From Methylobacter sp. (GTDB lineage Bacteria; Pseudomonadota; Gammaproteobacteria; Methylococcales; Methylomonadaceae): 64,000 nucleotides of DNA. Below are positions 17,755 through 26,667 of this stretch, one piece after another. The notes below the pieces were generated by a model. That model did no database searches. It worked only from the letters and a program-made list of their open reading frames with translations, and was not told the origin of the DNA. The translations under genes were made by a program, and so were the position numbers. The DNA lies in the NCBI GenBank assembly GCA_030699385.1, contig JAUYMY010000022.1, positions 1 through 64,000 of the forward strand. Reading direction: 5' to 3'. Position 1 is the stretch's first letter. Each line of letters starts with the position of its first letter.

Positions 17755-18720
17755 ATGTCTAATCGACTTATTATTAATGACGCATCACTTCCATTTAGCT
17801 CTGACATTGAATGTAATAATAAATTAGAATCTTTTTTTAAAATTATTCACCATGCTGATTCTGCGGGGATCAGTTTTAACCAAGCAGATGAGAGGCATGG
17901 TAATTGGAACGCTTTAAATTACGCCGAAGGCTTTATATTTGGTGAATGGATTAATCGCATTGAGAAAACGAGCGCCCTAATTGTAAAAAATGTTATCAGT
18001 AAAGTTGATTGCCCTTTAATTGAATTTGAAGAGAATATACGTGAGACATTGGGCAGCATACTATTTATGCTTTCGAGTGACAGGAGCATAGAGGTAACAA
18101 GCTTAGGACTAGCTTCTATTATTGACTTACACGCCATAAGTTTTCCATCACATAATAAATGGGTATCAAATCCAATATCGATTGTAAGACAATGGGAAGA
18201 AAATCAGGAATGGCAAGAACAATTAGTTGATGTACCGAATATATCGTCCTTAGATCATTTAAAATCTTATATAGCAGAGTTAGATCATAAGAGACAGCAA
18301 AATAAAAACTACCTCCGAGATCTTACTTTGCAAAATAATGCGGACTTCCCAAATCTTATATTTTGTAAATCTGCTTTAAAAAATCTTAACTCGCCTTCTG
18401 TTACCGTCGATGATTTTCATAGAATCATCAATGCACTATTAAAGCTTAATGATGCAATCTTAATATCTAATAATTTGGAAGAGTTAATCTTAAATTCCGA
18501 GCTAACCATATCCGGTGAAAGCAATCCAACAATGGAATATCCAAAATATGCTAGGCAAAGAGAATTTATCCATCCAATTTTAGGAAGAATGCTTTTTGAA
18601 CAACACGTCAAAAATTTCCCTAATGCTAAAAGAATGCACATTCTAGCTAATTACGCCGACAATACGGTATCTATAGGGTATTTTGGGAATCATCTACCTA
18701 CAGTGAACGACCCAAAGTAA
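17755..18720 (+). CDS. Unknown third protein of DUF262/AAA cassette
   Basis: The ATG at 17755 lies two bases after the ATPase stop and gives 321 residues; TTG 17749 is an alternative. I do not recognise a full domain. The N-terminal half is mixed helical (YAEGFIFGEWINR), the middle has a short charged coiled segment (IAELDHKRQQNKNYLRDL). The end carries the pattern HILANYADNTVSIGYFGNHLPT, which resembles short C-terminal segments of toxin-like proteins. RQREFIH near 267-273 would fit a HEPN-type R-x5-H spacing, but could be chance. The tight spacing and shared AT-rich composition mark it as the likely effector or specificity partner. Confidence 0.7.
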   Translation: MSNRLIINDASLPFSSDIECNNKLESFFKIIHHADSAGISFNQADERHGNWNALNYAEGFIFGEWINRIEKTSALIVKNVISKVDCPLIEFEENIRETLGSILFMLSSDRSIEVTSLGLASIIDLHAISFPSHNKWVSNPISIVRQWEENQEWQEQLVDVPNISSLDHLKSYIAELDHKRQQNKNYLRDLTLQNNADFPNLIFCKSALKNLNSPSVTVDDFHRIINALLKLNDAILISNNLEELILNSELTISGESNPTMEYPKYARQREFIHPILGRMLFEQHVKNFPNAKRMHILANYADNTVSIGYFGNHLPTVNDPK

Positions 18721-18803
18721 AATTCTAAATGGCTTAATTAGTATCTAGGGAATAGCGAGGCTTGATCCGAAATACATGGATTCAAATTCGGGTGATGTGA
18801 GGT

Positions 18804-18830
18804 GTTCAGTATTCAGTATTCAGTATTCAG
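18804..18830. repeat. TTCAGTA heptanucleotide tandem repeat
   Basis: Three full units of TTCAGTA and a partial fourth follow each other after the cassette. A second seven-base array, with different units, is at 37354-37409. The surrounding gap (18721-18945) also has a degenerate inverted match (18852-18876, GTCGGGTTTGGGTCGAAAGCG) to GCTTTCGGCCAAAACC at 15283-15298, before the cassette. Confidence 0.6.
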
Positions 18831-18945
18831 AATAATTATTGCACCATCTGACCGTCGGGTTTGGGTCGAAAGCGGACGCTTTCATTTTGTCGTTAAAATA
18901 TCAATACGGTTCGATAGGGGCTTGAACTTGCCGATTTTTTCAACA

Positions 18946-19959
18946 TTATAAGCTTTTAACAATATCCGCTATCAGCTGCGGCCCGCGATAAATCAGGCCG
19001 CTGTAGATTTGCACCAGACTCGCTCCGGCTGCTAATTTTTCCCGTGCATCGGCAGCGCTTAAAATCCCGCCTGCCGCAATAATCGGAATCTTGCCCTTCA
19101 ATTCCGCCGCCAAGCCCCGCACGACTAACGTAGACTTTTCCTTAACCGGCGCACCGCTCAAGCCGCCGGCTTCATTGGCCAGCGGATGGTCGGCAATCAT
19201 GTCTCTGGCTATGGTCGTATTGGTCGCGATCACGCCGTCGACTTCAAATTCCAGCAACAGCTTGGCAATATGGGTTATTTCATCGGCGTTTAGGTCGGGC
19301 GCTATTTTCAGGGCTAAAGGTACGTAGTTACCGTGCTGCTGTTGCAGTTTTAATTGCTCTTCTTTTAATGCGGACATCAGGCTTTTGATGTCATCGCCTT
19401 GTTGCAGCTGGCGCAGGTTTTTGGTGTTTGGCGAAGAAATGTTGATGGTGATGTAGCTGGCGGAAGTGTAAGCCTTACGCAGGCCAATCAGATAATCATC
19501 CGCTGCATTTTCAATCGGGGTGTCGAAATTTTTGCCGATATTAATGCCCAGAATGCCGGAATAACGGCTTTGTTTTACTTGGGCCAGAAGATGGTCTAGC
19601 CCTAAATTATTAAAGCCCATGCGGTTGATGATGGCCTGGTGTTCGGGCAGCCTGAACAGGCGCGGTTTCGGGTTGCCCGGTTGCGGACGCGGCGTCACCG
19701 TGCCTATTTCGACAAAGCCGAAACCCAAGGCCGCCAGCGCATTAATATAATCGCCGTTTTTGTCCATTCCGGCGGCAAGGCCGACCGGATTTTTAAAATT
19801 CAGTCCCATGACGGTGACCGGTTTGGCGGCGATTTCCGGGTAAATTAGTTTTGATAAGCCCGTGCTATAGGCGGCGTTCAGCAGTTTTAGCGTTACCTCG
19901 TGCGCGGTTTCAGGGTTCAGAGAAAACAACAGCGGGCGTAATAAAGGGTAAAGGTTCAT
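18946..19959 (-). CDS. pyrD: Dihydroorotate dehydrogenase (quinone), class 2
   Basis: The 337-residue membrane-associated flavoprotein oxidises dihydroorotate to orotate with ubiquinone, the fourth pyrimidine step. It has the class 2 N-terminal helical extension, [38 protein letters not shown], and the catalytic-serine segment [13 protein letters not shown] (S175). FMN-binding segments near the C-terminus ([40 protein letters not shown]) are complete. Monocistronic, flanked by repeats on both sides. Confidence 0.97.
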   Translation of the reverse strand: MNLYPLLRPLLFSLNPETAHEVTLKLLNAAYSTGLSKLIYPEIAAKPVTVMGLNFKNPVGLAAGMDKNGDYINALAALGFGFVEIGTVTPRPQPGNPKPRLFRLPEHQAIINRMGFNNLGLDHLLAQVKQSRYSGILGINIGKNFDTPIENAADDYLIGLRKAYTSASYITINISSPNTKNLRQLQQGDDIKSLMSALKEEQLKLQQQHGNYVPLALKIAPDLNADEITHIAKLLLEFEVDGVIATNTTIARDMIADHPLANEAGGLSGAPVKEKSTLVVRGLAAELKGKIPIIAAGGILSAADAREKLAAGASLVQIYSGLIYRGPQLIADIVKSL

Positions 19960-19989
19960 GGATGTGGCCAGTAAGAGTTTATGGGTCTG

Positions 19990-20300
19990 TTAAGGTGGTT
20001 TTCTAAAAATAATAGTCCACGAAAGGCACGAAAAAACACGAAATTTTTGTGGACTTTATTTTTTGCAGTCCACATTAATCACCTAAGGTAATTTCTAATA
20101 AAAAATGTCCCTGATAATCAAAAGCTGTAGAAAAACAGAGTCCACGAAAATCACGAAAGACACGAAAAAAAAGCTGTAAAAACAATAGCTTTTCTTATTT
20201 TCGTATCGCATGTAGATACCTAATTTTGGCTTTTCGTGCTTTTCGTGTTTTTCGTGTTTTTCGTGTTTTTCGTGGACAATTATTTGGGGCTGTTTTTTTC
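19990..20300. repeat. CACGAAA-family repeats upstream of pyrD and thiO
   Basis: Two hairpin elements fill the gene-free stretch 19960-20310. The first (about 20011-20055) starts AGTCCACGAAAGGCACGAAA and folds back with TTTTTGTGGACT. The second (about 20141-20280) starts GTCCACGAAAATCACGAAAG and ends in a run of TTTTTCGTG units closing with CGTGGACAA. The outer boundary ATTTCCTGAAAA...AATTGTCCACG is shared with copies at 60231 and 63533. The right edge abuts the thiO stop. Nothing else is seen in this stretch. Confidence 0.7.
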
Positions 20301-20310
20301 AGGAAATCAC

Positions 20311-21408
20311 CTAATGTGCGCTGTTCAATCGATAAGGTTCCGGCGCTATTTGCGGCGTGCGCGCCAAAACCAGATCAACCATCAGCTGTGCCGATGCCGG
20401 CCCCATCGCCAGGCCGTTTCTGAAATGACCGGCATTGATATATAAATTGCTGAATTCTGGGTGTTTATCAATATAGGGAATACCGTGTTCGGTGCCCGGC
20501 CTTAATCCTGCCCAGTGCTCGATTAACGGGGCATTTTTTAGCGCAGGCATCAAATCCAAGGCAAAGCTGTTGAGCCGATCCCGCGCTGCTGTGGTCGTAG
20601 TTTTGTTGAAATCATCCTGCTCCACGGTGCTGCCTGCGAGTATTTTGCCGTCCCGGCGTGGAATCAGATATTGGTCGCCGTCCAGTACCATAAATTTAAG
20701 CGTTTCCGGTGGCGTATCAAATAACAGCATTTGGCCTTTGACCGGCGCTATTTTCGGCATCGCGCAGTCGGCAATAAAAAACTGCCGAAACAGTTGCCCA
20801 GTCCAAGCGCCCGCCGCAATAACCAGCTGGTTGACGGCAAACTTTCCCGCTACGGTGTTGATGGCGTTAATGCGCTTTTGGCTCAGGTCAACGGAGGTGA
20901 CCGCACAATGCTCAATGAGCGTGGCGCCTTTATTGATCAGGTCTTGGCGCAATGATTTTACCAAACGGGGATTGCGCGCTTGGGCAATATCGGGCAACCA
21001 TAACGGCTGGTCGGGTTGGGTGTTAAGCATACTAAAAAAATCGGCCTCAGCGGGTTGGTAGGCGATGGCGTTTTCGTTACACCAGTTTATTGCCGCCGCC
21101 AGGTCAGGATTTTTAGTGATCAGCAAACCGCAGGGCGTCCATTCCGGGTCTATCCCGGTTTCTGTGCTCAGTTCCGAGGCTAAATCCGGGTACAGTTTCA
21201 GGCTTTGCAGCAGCAAGCGGGTAATCGCGTCCGCTTGCCGCCACGGGTACAGCGGCAGCAGGATGCCACCGCCGGCCCAAGAGGATTCTTGACCCAGTTG
21301 GTTTTTTTCAATAATCGCGACGGTCGCGCCCGCTTTAATAAATTCGCGGGCAGTGAGCAGGCTGATGATGCCGCCGCCAATGAGGGTGATGTCAGGGGTT
21401 GTCGTCAT
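20311..21408 (-). CDS. thiO: Glycine oxidase ThiO
   Basis: The 365-residue FAD-dependent oxidase converts glycine to iminoglycine for thiazole formation in thiamine synthesis. N-terminal FAD motif ITLIGGGIISLLTAREF, the conserved SSWAGGGILLPLYPW, and the C-terminal GLRPGTEHGIPYI with AGHFRNGLAMGPASAQ are all present. Together with thiC at 34 kb it supports a complete thiamine pathway elsewhere in the genome. It is not followed by thiS or thiG here. Confidence 0.93.
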   Translation of the reverse strand: MTTTPDITLIGGGIISLLTAREFIKAGATVAIIEKNQLGQESSWAGGGILLPLYPWRQADAITRLLLQSLKLYPDLASELSTETGIDPEWTPCGLLITKNPDLAAAINWCNENAIAYQPAEADFFSMLNTQPDQPLWLPDIAQARNPRLVKSLRQDLINKGATLIEHCAVTSVDLSQKRINAINTVAGKFAVNQLVIAAGAWTGQLFRQFFIADCAMPKIAPVKGQMLLFDTPPETLKFMVLDGDQYLIPRRDGKILAGSTVEQDDFNKTTTTAARDRLNSFALDLMPALKNAPLIEHWAGLRPGTEHGIPYIDKHPEFSNLYINAGHFRNGLAMGPASAQLMVDLVLARTPQIAPEPYRLNSAH

Positions 21409-21910
21409 GAAAATGAGGTCAGGGTTGTATCAAAAGCGAAGATTCTGCAAAGAATAGTGAGGTGGCTATCATTACATAACTTGCCCCGAAGGAGAAAATA
21501 AAGCGCTCGCTCTTGGGTATTTGGCCGTTTTAGTTAATTTGCGGCGCAGGATATAGGCAAATAAGTGATGATTAAAGTCCTGCAATACTATTTTTTGCGC
21601 TTTTTTTCTGACTTTGCTGGTTTTGTGTGGCCTTATAATGGTCAAAATTTCTTTGTTAAATAGGCGATACATTTTCAATTGTGGTGTAAAAGATACCGCT
21701 TAAATAGGTTGTTGTTTTTTGCGTACAGCTAAGTAGTTTAGTGCGGTTTTGTCTGTTACTCGTTGAAAAATAAGCGTTAACTAATCTAAAAAAAGTGCCT
21801 TTAAAACTTGTAGGGAATTAGATTAACTGCTACCATTGTCAGTGGAAAATAGCTTTGTTGTATTAATGCAAATTTCCATAAAAAATAACAATCTCATGAG
21901 GGGATATGCA
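21409..21910. other. 502-bp leader region of the outer-membrane protein gene
   Basis: No gene is supported in this stretch. A pair TAATCTA (21783) and TTAGATTA (21818) could form a stem in the leader of the following gene. The ATG at 21911 is preceded by GAGGGGATATGCA, a strong ribosome-binding site. The long AT-rich leader suggests the promoter lies around 21700-21800, but I cannot place it. Confidence 0.4.
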
Positions 21911-22804
21911 ATGATGAATAAAACTAAATTAGCGCTGGGTATTGCGGCTGCAACATTAACGATGGCCGGCGCATTGGTTTCACCACAAGCTATTGCCGGT
22001 TCAAAGGCTGATGCTGAAGGCATGAACAGCAAAGTTGATGCTTTAGAAGCGCAACTGCAAGCGATGCAAGCTGAAATAAGCCGTTTAAGAGCGGAATCGG
22101 GTCGCGGCGCTGACGCAGGCAAGGTTCAAGAGCTTGATGAATGGATGAATTCAGTTAAAAACAAACCAGTTGAAGCGGCTGAAAAAAATCATCTTTTCTC
22201 TGCACGCGGCGGTTGGATGCACATGGATGATAACCGTGGCTCTACTACCGGCTTAGCTGGATCTGGTTTAGGTGCGGATATTCTGACCAGCGAAACCGAC
22301 AAAGACGCGTTCTATTATGGCGGCGCAATCGATTTCAACATGAACAACGACCTGTTTGGCTTGATGCCGCACACTTCGTTTTTGATGGAATTAGGCGTTG
22401 AATATTCCGAGTTAGGCGACAGAAAAGACAGCGGTCTTGACAATGTGATTACCGCAGCTACTGGCCCAGGCGGCGTAACCGGTGGCGTACCGACCAACTT
22501 ACAACAAAGCGTAACGGTCAACATGCTGCGTATCAATGCTTCGCCTAAAGTTAAATTCATGCATGGCAGCAAATTCAGACCGTGGTTGATTCCAGTTGGT
22601 CTGGACATCAATGTCATCAGTCCTCCATCTGATGCGGTAACCGTATTGAATACCGGTATGCAGTTTGGCGCCGGTGCTGAATATGAATTATTAAAAGGTA
22701 TCGTGATTGGCGCTGATGGCCGTTATCACCACACATTTGATGATGTTGACGGTGTTAACACCGACGGCTTCACTTTAGGTGGTTCTTTGGGTTTCAAGTT
22801 CTAA
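21911..22804 (+). CDS. Outer-membrane beta-barrel protein with coiled-coil N-terminus
   Basis: From ATG 21911 the precursor is 297 residues. It has a classical signal peptide (MMNKTKLALGIAAATLTMAG, cleavage after PQAIA), then a short periplasmic heptad segment (MNSKVDALEAQLQAMQAEIS), then alternating beta strands typical of an 8-10 strand barrel. It ends in GGSLGFKF with terminal Phe, the C-terminal insertion signal for the BAM complex. I do not recognise a specific family. A well-formed terminator follows at once, so it is monocistronic and probably abundant. Confidence 0.8.
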   Translation: MMNKTKLALGIAAATLTMAGALVSPQAIAGSKADAEGMNSKVDALEAQLQAMQAEISRLRAESGRGADAGKVQELDEWMNSVKNKPVEAAEKNHLFSARGGWMHMDDNRGSTTGLAGSGLGADILTSETDKDAFYYGGAIDFNMNNDLFGLMPHTSFLMELGVEYSELGDRKDSGLDNVITAATGPGGVTGGVPTNLQQSVTVNMLRINASPKVKFMHGSKFRPWLIPVGLDINVISPPSDAVTVLNTGMQFGAGAEYELLKGIVIGADGRYHHTFDDVDGVNTDGFTLGGSLGFKF

Positions 22805-22839
22805 GTTTTAATACTTAAAACAACCCGAAGGTATAAAAA

Positions 22840-22867
22840 AGGGAGGGCTAAGCCCCTCCCTTTTTTT
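22840..22867 (+). terminator. Rho-independent terminator
   Basis: GGGAGGGC and GCCCCTCCC form a G+C-rich stem followed by a run of seven T. It lies 36 bases after the outer-membrane protein gene. Confidence 0.85.
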
Positions 22868-22905
22868 ATGGCGGAAAAATAAGTTTCTCATCTCTGCGTA
22901 AACTA

Positions 22906-23862
22906 ATGAAAACCCTTTACCCTGAAATAACACCCTACCACAGCTTTTTCCTGGAAACCGACAGTCAGCATTCGGTTTATGTGGAACAAAGCGGTAATCC
23001 CGACGGCATCGCTGTGGTGTTTCTACACGGCGGCCCTTGTTCCGGCACCAAGCCCGATCACCGGCGCTTTTTTAATCCCGCGCTTTACCGCATTATTCTG
23101 TTCGATCAGCGCGGCTGCGGTCAATCGCTGCCTTTTGGCGAGCTGGAACACAATACCACACAGGATTTAATCGACGATATGGAGCGTATCCGTAAGCACT
23201 TGGCTATCAGTCAATGGCTGGTGTTTGGCGGTTCGTGGGGCGCGGCGTTGGCGCTGTTGTATACCCGGCAACATAAAGAGAAGGTCGCGGGCTTGATTAT
23301 TCGTGCGGTGTTTCTGGCGCGGCAGCAGGATTTGGATTGGTTTGCGAAAACCGGCGCGGCGAATATTTATCCCGAACAATGGCAGCGTTTGCTGGAAAGT
23401 ATCCCTGAGCGCTATCGGGATGATCTGGTGCAGGGTTTGTGCAATGTGTTGTGGGGCGAAGACGAGGTGGCAAAAAGGCGGGGCGCTAGGGAATGGATGG
23501 CCTGGGGCGGTCAGGTCGCGTTAGGTAACGCTTATCAGCCGAGTCCGAAAGACGTGCATGTGACGGAAAGCATGGTAAAACAGGTGCGCATGGAATTGCA
23601 CTATGCCAAGCACCGTTATTTTATTGCCGAAAATCAGATTCTGGAACAGTGCAGCGCTTTGCTTGATATTCCGACGGTTATTATTCATGGCCGCCTGGAT
23701 TTTGTCTGCCCGATTGAAGCCGGTTACCGTCTGCATAAAGCCTTGCCGAATGCCGATTATATTGTATTGCCAGAGGCCGGGCATATTGCCCAAGGCAACG
23801 AGATGATTAATGCGCTGATTGTGGCTACCGATAACTTTGCCGCGCAATGCAATAATAAGTAG
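22906..23862 (+). CDS. pip: Proline iminopeptidase
   Basis: The 318-residue alpha/beta-hydrolase removes N-terminal proline from peptides. The oxyanion-hole motif HGGPCSGTKP, the nucleophile in GGSWGAALAL, the acid in GRLDFVCP and the His in EAGHI are all in place. The aromatic cap segments (LWGEDEVAKRRGAREWMAWGG) match the family. The gene is monocistronic between the terminator and kdsD. Confidence 0.95.
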   Translation: MKTLYPEITPYHSFFLETDSQHSVYVEQSGNPDGIAVVFLHGGPCSGTKPDHRRFFNPALYRIILFDQRGCGQSLPFGELEHNTTQDLIDDMERIRKHLAISQWLVFGGSWGAALALLYTRQHKEKVAGLIIRAVFLARQQDLDWFAKTGAANIYPEQWQRLLESIPERYRDDLVQGLCNVLWGEDEVAKRRGAREWMAWGGQVALGNAYQPSPKDVHVTESMVKQVRMELHYAKHRYFIAENQILEQCSALLDIPTVIIHGRLDFVCPIEAGYRLHKALPNADYIVLPEAGHIAQGNEMINALIVATDNFAAQCNNK

Positions 23863-24005
23863 AAATTTCCATGCAACGAGTCCCCTATAAAGGCTTAAAT
23901 GCTTTATCATTAGCGGTTTTTGGACATCAGGGCAAGGTATGGATTTTTATCGGTCTAATCAACTCTGCCAGCGCCATTTATATTAAAGCTAGTCAATGAC
24001 GATAA

Positions 24006-24983
24006 ATGAAATTACATGACCATAAGCTCCGGGAATTAGGCTTAGCCGTTATTCAGGTTGAGATGCAGGCCATTGCTGCTTTAGTCGAGCAAATCAATGA
24101 TAATTTCGTGACTGCTTGCAAGTTAATGTTTGCCTGCAAAGGCCGCGTGGTGGTGACCGGCATGGGCAAATCCGGCCATATTGCCGGTAAAATTGCCGCG
24201 ACCTTGGCCAGCACCGGAACGCCGGCTTTTTTTGTGCATTCGGGCGAGGCCAGTCATGGCGATTTGGGCATGATTACCCGGCAGGATGTGGTGTTGGCGT
24301 TGTCGAATTCCGGCGAGACTGAAGAGGTGCTAACGATACTGCCGATTATTAAACGGCTGGGCGTGCCGCTGATTGCGATGACCGGCAATCCGGAGTCCAC
24401 GCTGGCTAAATTTGCCACCACCCATATCAATGTGGCGGTTGAGCAAGAGGCTTGCCCGCTGGGTTTGGCGCCGACATCAAGCACTACGGCGGCGCTGGTG
24501 ATGGGTGATGCGCTGGCGGTGTCTTTATTGGAAGCGCGTGGCTTTACCCGCGATGATTTTGCCTGGTCGCATCCGGGCGGCAGTTTAGGTAAACGGCTGT
24601 TATTGCGGGTCAGTGATATGATGCATACCGGCGAAAAGATGCCTGTTGTTTCTGAATCGGCGTTAATCAGCCATGCATTATTGGAAATGACGGAAAAAAA
24701 ATTAGGTATGACCGCGATTGTCGATGCAGAACATCGCGTCATTGGTATTTTCACTGACGGCGATTTACGGCGTATGCTGGGGCGCAATCTGGATGTACAC
24801 ACGACAGCAATCAGTGATGTGATGACACCGAATTGCGCGGTTATTTCAGCAAATATTTTGGCGGCAGAAGCGATGCAGATTATGGAACAAAAAAAGATTA
24901 GCGCGTTGGTTGTTGTTGATGAGCAGCACCGCGCGATTGGTGCGTTAAATATGCATGATTTGATTCATGCAGGCATTGTGTGA
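24006..24983 (+). CDS. kdsD: Arabinose-5-phosphate isomerase
   Basis: The 325-residue enzyme interconverts ribulose-5-phosphate and arabinose-5-phosphate, the first committed step for KDO. An N-terminal SIS domain (VVTGMGKSGHIAGKIAATLASTGTPAFFVH) is followed by two CBS domains (from about 205). It overlaps kdsC by three bases (TGATG) and starts the kds-lpt-rpoN operon. Confidence 0.97.
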   Translation: MKLHDHKLRELGLAVIQVEMQAIAALVEQINDNFVTACKLMFACKGRVVVTGMGKSGHIAGKIAATLASTGTPAFFVHSGEASHGDLGMITRQDVVLALSNSGETEEVLTILPIIKRLGVPLIAMTGNPESTLAKFATTHINVAVEQEACPLGLAPTSSTTAALVMGDALAVSLLEARGFTRDDFAWSHPGGSLGKRLLLRVSDMMHTGEKMPVVSESALISHALLEMTEKKLGMTAIVDAEHRVIGIFTDGDLRRMLGRNLDVHTTAISDVMTPNCAVISANILAAEAMQIMEQKKISALVVVDEQHRAIGALNMHDLIHAGIV

Positions 24984-25525
24984 TGACAGAAGCACTCAAT
25001 AATGAAGCCCTTTTGGCCAAAGCCAGACAGCTCAAGTTGCTGATTTTGGATGTCGACGGCGTGCTGACTGACGGCCGCTTATTTTTCGATGGCGAAGGCA
25101 ATGAATACAAGTCGTTTCATGCCCGCGATGGTCATGGCATCAAGCTGTTGCGACAGACCGGTGTTGAAGTTGCGGTCATTTCCGGGCGCAAATCTGCGTC
25201 AGTTGCGCTACGGATGAAAAATCTGGGTATTGAATATGTGTATCAAGGCCACGAAAATAAAATCGCGGCATTTAACGAAATTATCGGGCTGATGGGCATT
25301 ACACCGGAGCAGGCGGCGCATGTCGGCGATGATGTCTTGGATTTGCCGGTGATGCTCAGGGTGGGTTTGGCGATTGCGGTTAATGATGCTAACTTTGCCG
25401 TCAAGCAACGTGCCGATTGGTGTACGACCTTGCCGGGCGGTCAGGGTGCCGTCCGTGAAGTGTGTGATTTTATTATGCAGGCACAAGGCCATTTTGATGA
25501 CGTATTGGCGACTTACTTGATATGA
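24983..25525 (+). CDS. kdsC: 3-deoxy-D-manno-octulosonate 8-phosphate phosphatase
   Basis: The 180-residue HAD-superfamily phosphatase removes phosphate from KDO-8-P. The nucleophile motif LILDVDGVLTDG (D23, D25), the SGRKS motif and GDDVLDLPVM motif are present. ATG 24983 overlaps the kdsD stop, and its stop overlaps lptC by four bases; GTG at 24980 is an unlikely alternative. Confidence 0.97.
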   Translation: MTEALNNEALLAKARQLKLLILDVDGVLTDGRLFFDGEGNEYKSFHARDGHGIKLLRQTGVEVAVISGRKSASVALRMKNLGIEYVYQGHENKIAAFNEIIGLMGITPEQAAHVGDDVLDLPVMLRVGLAIAVNDANFAVKQRADWCTTLPGGQGAVREVCDFIMQAQGHFDDVLATYLI

Positions 25526-26094
25526 CCCGTTTAAATGAACAGCATTACAATTATTTATACCTGGTTATTCTCGCGGCCATGAGCTGGGGACTGGTTAAAA
25601 TGACCGGCTTGGATGGACTCGGCGGCATCAGCGTGCCGGCACACAGCCCCGATTATTTCAGCAAGGCCTATACCAAATGGGATATGAATGAACAGGGCGT
25701 GCTAAAAAGTAAATTGCTTGCGGATGAAATGATTCATTACAACGATGACGGCACCACCCATTTAAATAACCCAGAGATGTTTTTTTATAACGAGCTTACG
25801 CCGCCGTGGGTGGTTAAAGCAGAAACCGGTATTTTATCCGCCGATGGCAAAGATTTATCGTTAAATGGCAAAGTATTTGTTAGCAGGGCTTCGGCCAAAG
25901 GCGTTAGGGAGCTTAAAATTAATACCTCTAATTTAAAAGTAAAACCGGACATAAGTTATGCAGAAACCGAAACTGCGGCGGAGTTAATCAGTGCGCCAAA
26001 CCGGACGACAGGACTGGGCATGAAGCTAACTTTTGCGCAACCGATTCATCTGGAATTGCTCTCTAATGTAAAAGGTCACTATGAAACAAAATAA
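25522..26094 (+). CDS. lptC: LPS export protein LptC
   Basis: The 190-residue bitopic inner-membrane protein receives LPS from LptBFG and passes it to LptA. One N-terminal transmembrane helix (YLYLVILAAMSWGLVKM) precedes a periplasmic beta-jellyroll (PDYFSKAYTKWDMNEQGVLKSKL and on). It overlaps kdsC by four bases and lptA by 14 bases. Confidence 0.93.
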   Translation: MTRLNEQHYNYLYLVILAAMSWGLVKMTGLDGLGGISVPAHSPDYFSKAYTKWDMNEQGVLKSKLLADEMIHYNDDGTTHLNNPEMFFYNELTPPWVVKAETGILSADGKDLSLNGKVFVSRASAKGVRELKINTSNLKVKPDISYAETETAAELISAPNRTTGLGMKLTFAQPIHLELLSNVKGHYETK

Positions 26095-26617
26095 TAAAAA
26101 AGCGGCAGGTCTGCTGCGTGAGTGTCTTTGCTGTTTGCTGTTGGCGCTTTACAGCGTGGGTGGCTATGCCTTGGAAAGTGACGGCGATCAGCCGATCACT
26201 ATCGATTCCAATGCGGCAACCTATGATGACGTTAAAGCCATCAGTATTTATACCGGTGATGTGATTTCCATACAAGGCAGTATCCACGTTAAGTCGGATA
26301 AGTTGGTGGTTTATTTTAGCGGCGGTGAAGTCAGTAAGATGGTGTTTACCGGCAATCCTGCAAAATTCAAACAGACGCCTAAAGTGGGCGACCCGGACAT
26401 AACCGGCGAGGCATTAACGGGCGAATATTATCCTAAAAAGAACTTGCTGGTTTTGATTGATAAAGCCACGGTCTGGCAAGGTCGGGGCGCTTATTCGAGT
26501 GATTTTATCGAGTATGATCTTAAAACCTCGCTGGTTAAAGCCGGCGAAAAAGCGTCCGCCTCCAAACGTGTCCGTGTTGTTTTACAGCCGGAATCCAGTC
26601 AACAGAAAGGTAAGTGA
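26081..26617 (+). CDS. lptA: LPS transport periplasmic protein LptA
   Basis: The 178-residue precursor carries a signal segment (LLRECLCCLLLALYSVGGYA) and an OstA-type beta-jellyroll (PITIDSNAATYDDVKAISIYTGDVI, GEALTGEYYPKKNLLVLI). LptA forms the bridge across the periplasm between LptC and LptD. The order lptC-lptA-lptB is standard. Confidence 0.94.
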   Translation: MKQNNKKAAGLLRECLCCLLLALYSVGGYALESDGDQPITIDSNAATYDDVKAISIYTGDVISIQGSIHVKSDKLVVYFSGGEVSKMVFTGNPAKFKQTPKVGDPDITGEALTGEYYPKKNLLVLIDKATVWQGRGAYSSDFIEYDLKTSLVKAGEKASASKRVRVVLQPESSQQKGK

Positions 26618-26667
26618 TCAGGTTTAAGGCGCTAAACAGATTCCCTGAAACCTTTGAGCTATAAAAA

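Noticed and set aside
21472-21678. 68-codon minus-strand frame before the outer-membrane protein gene
   Set aside because: No ribosome-binding site, no recognisable similarity, and it lies in an AT-rich leader region.
23871-23999. 42-codon frame between pip and kdsD (starts MQRVPYKGLN)
   Set aside because: It has no ribosome-binding site of its own and no recognisable family; it could be a small membrane peptide, but the support is too weak.
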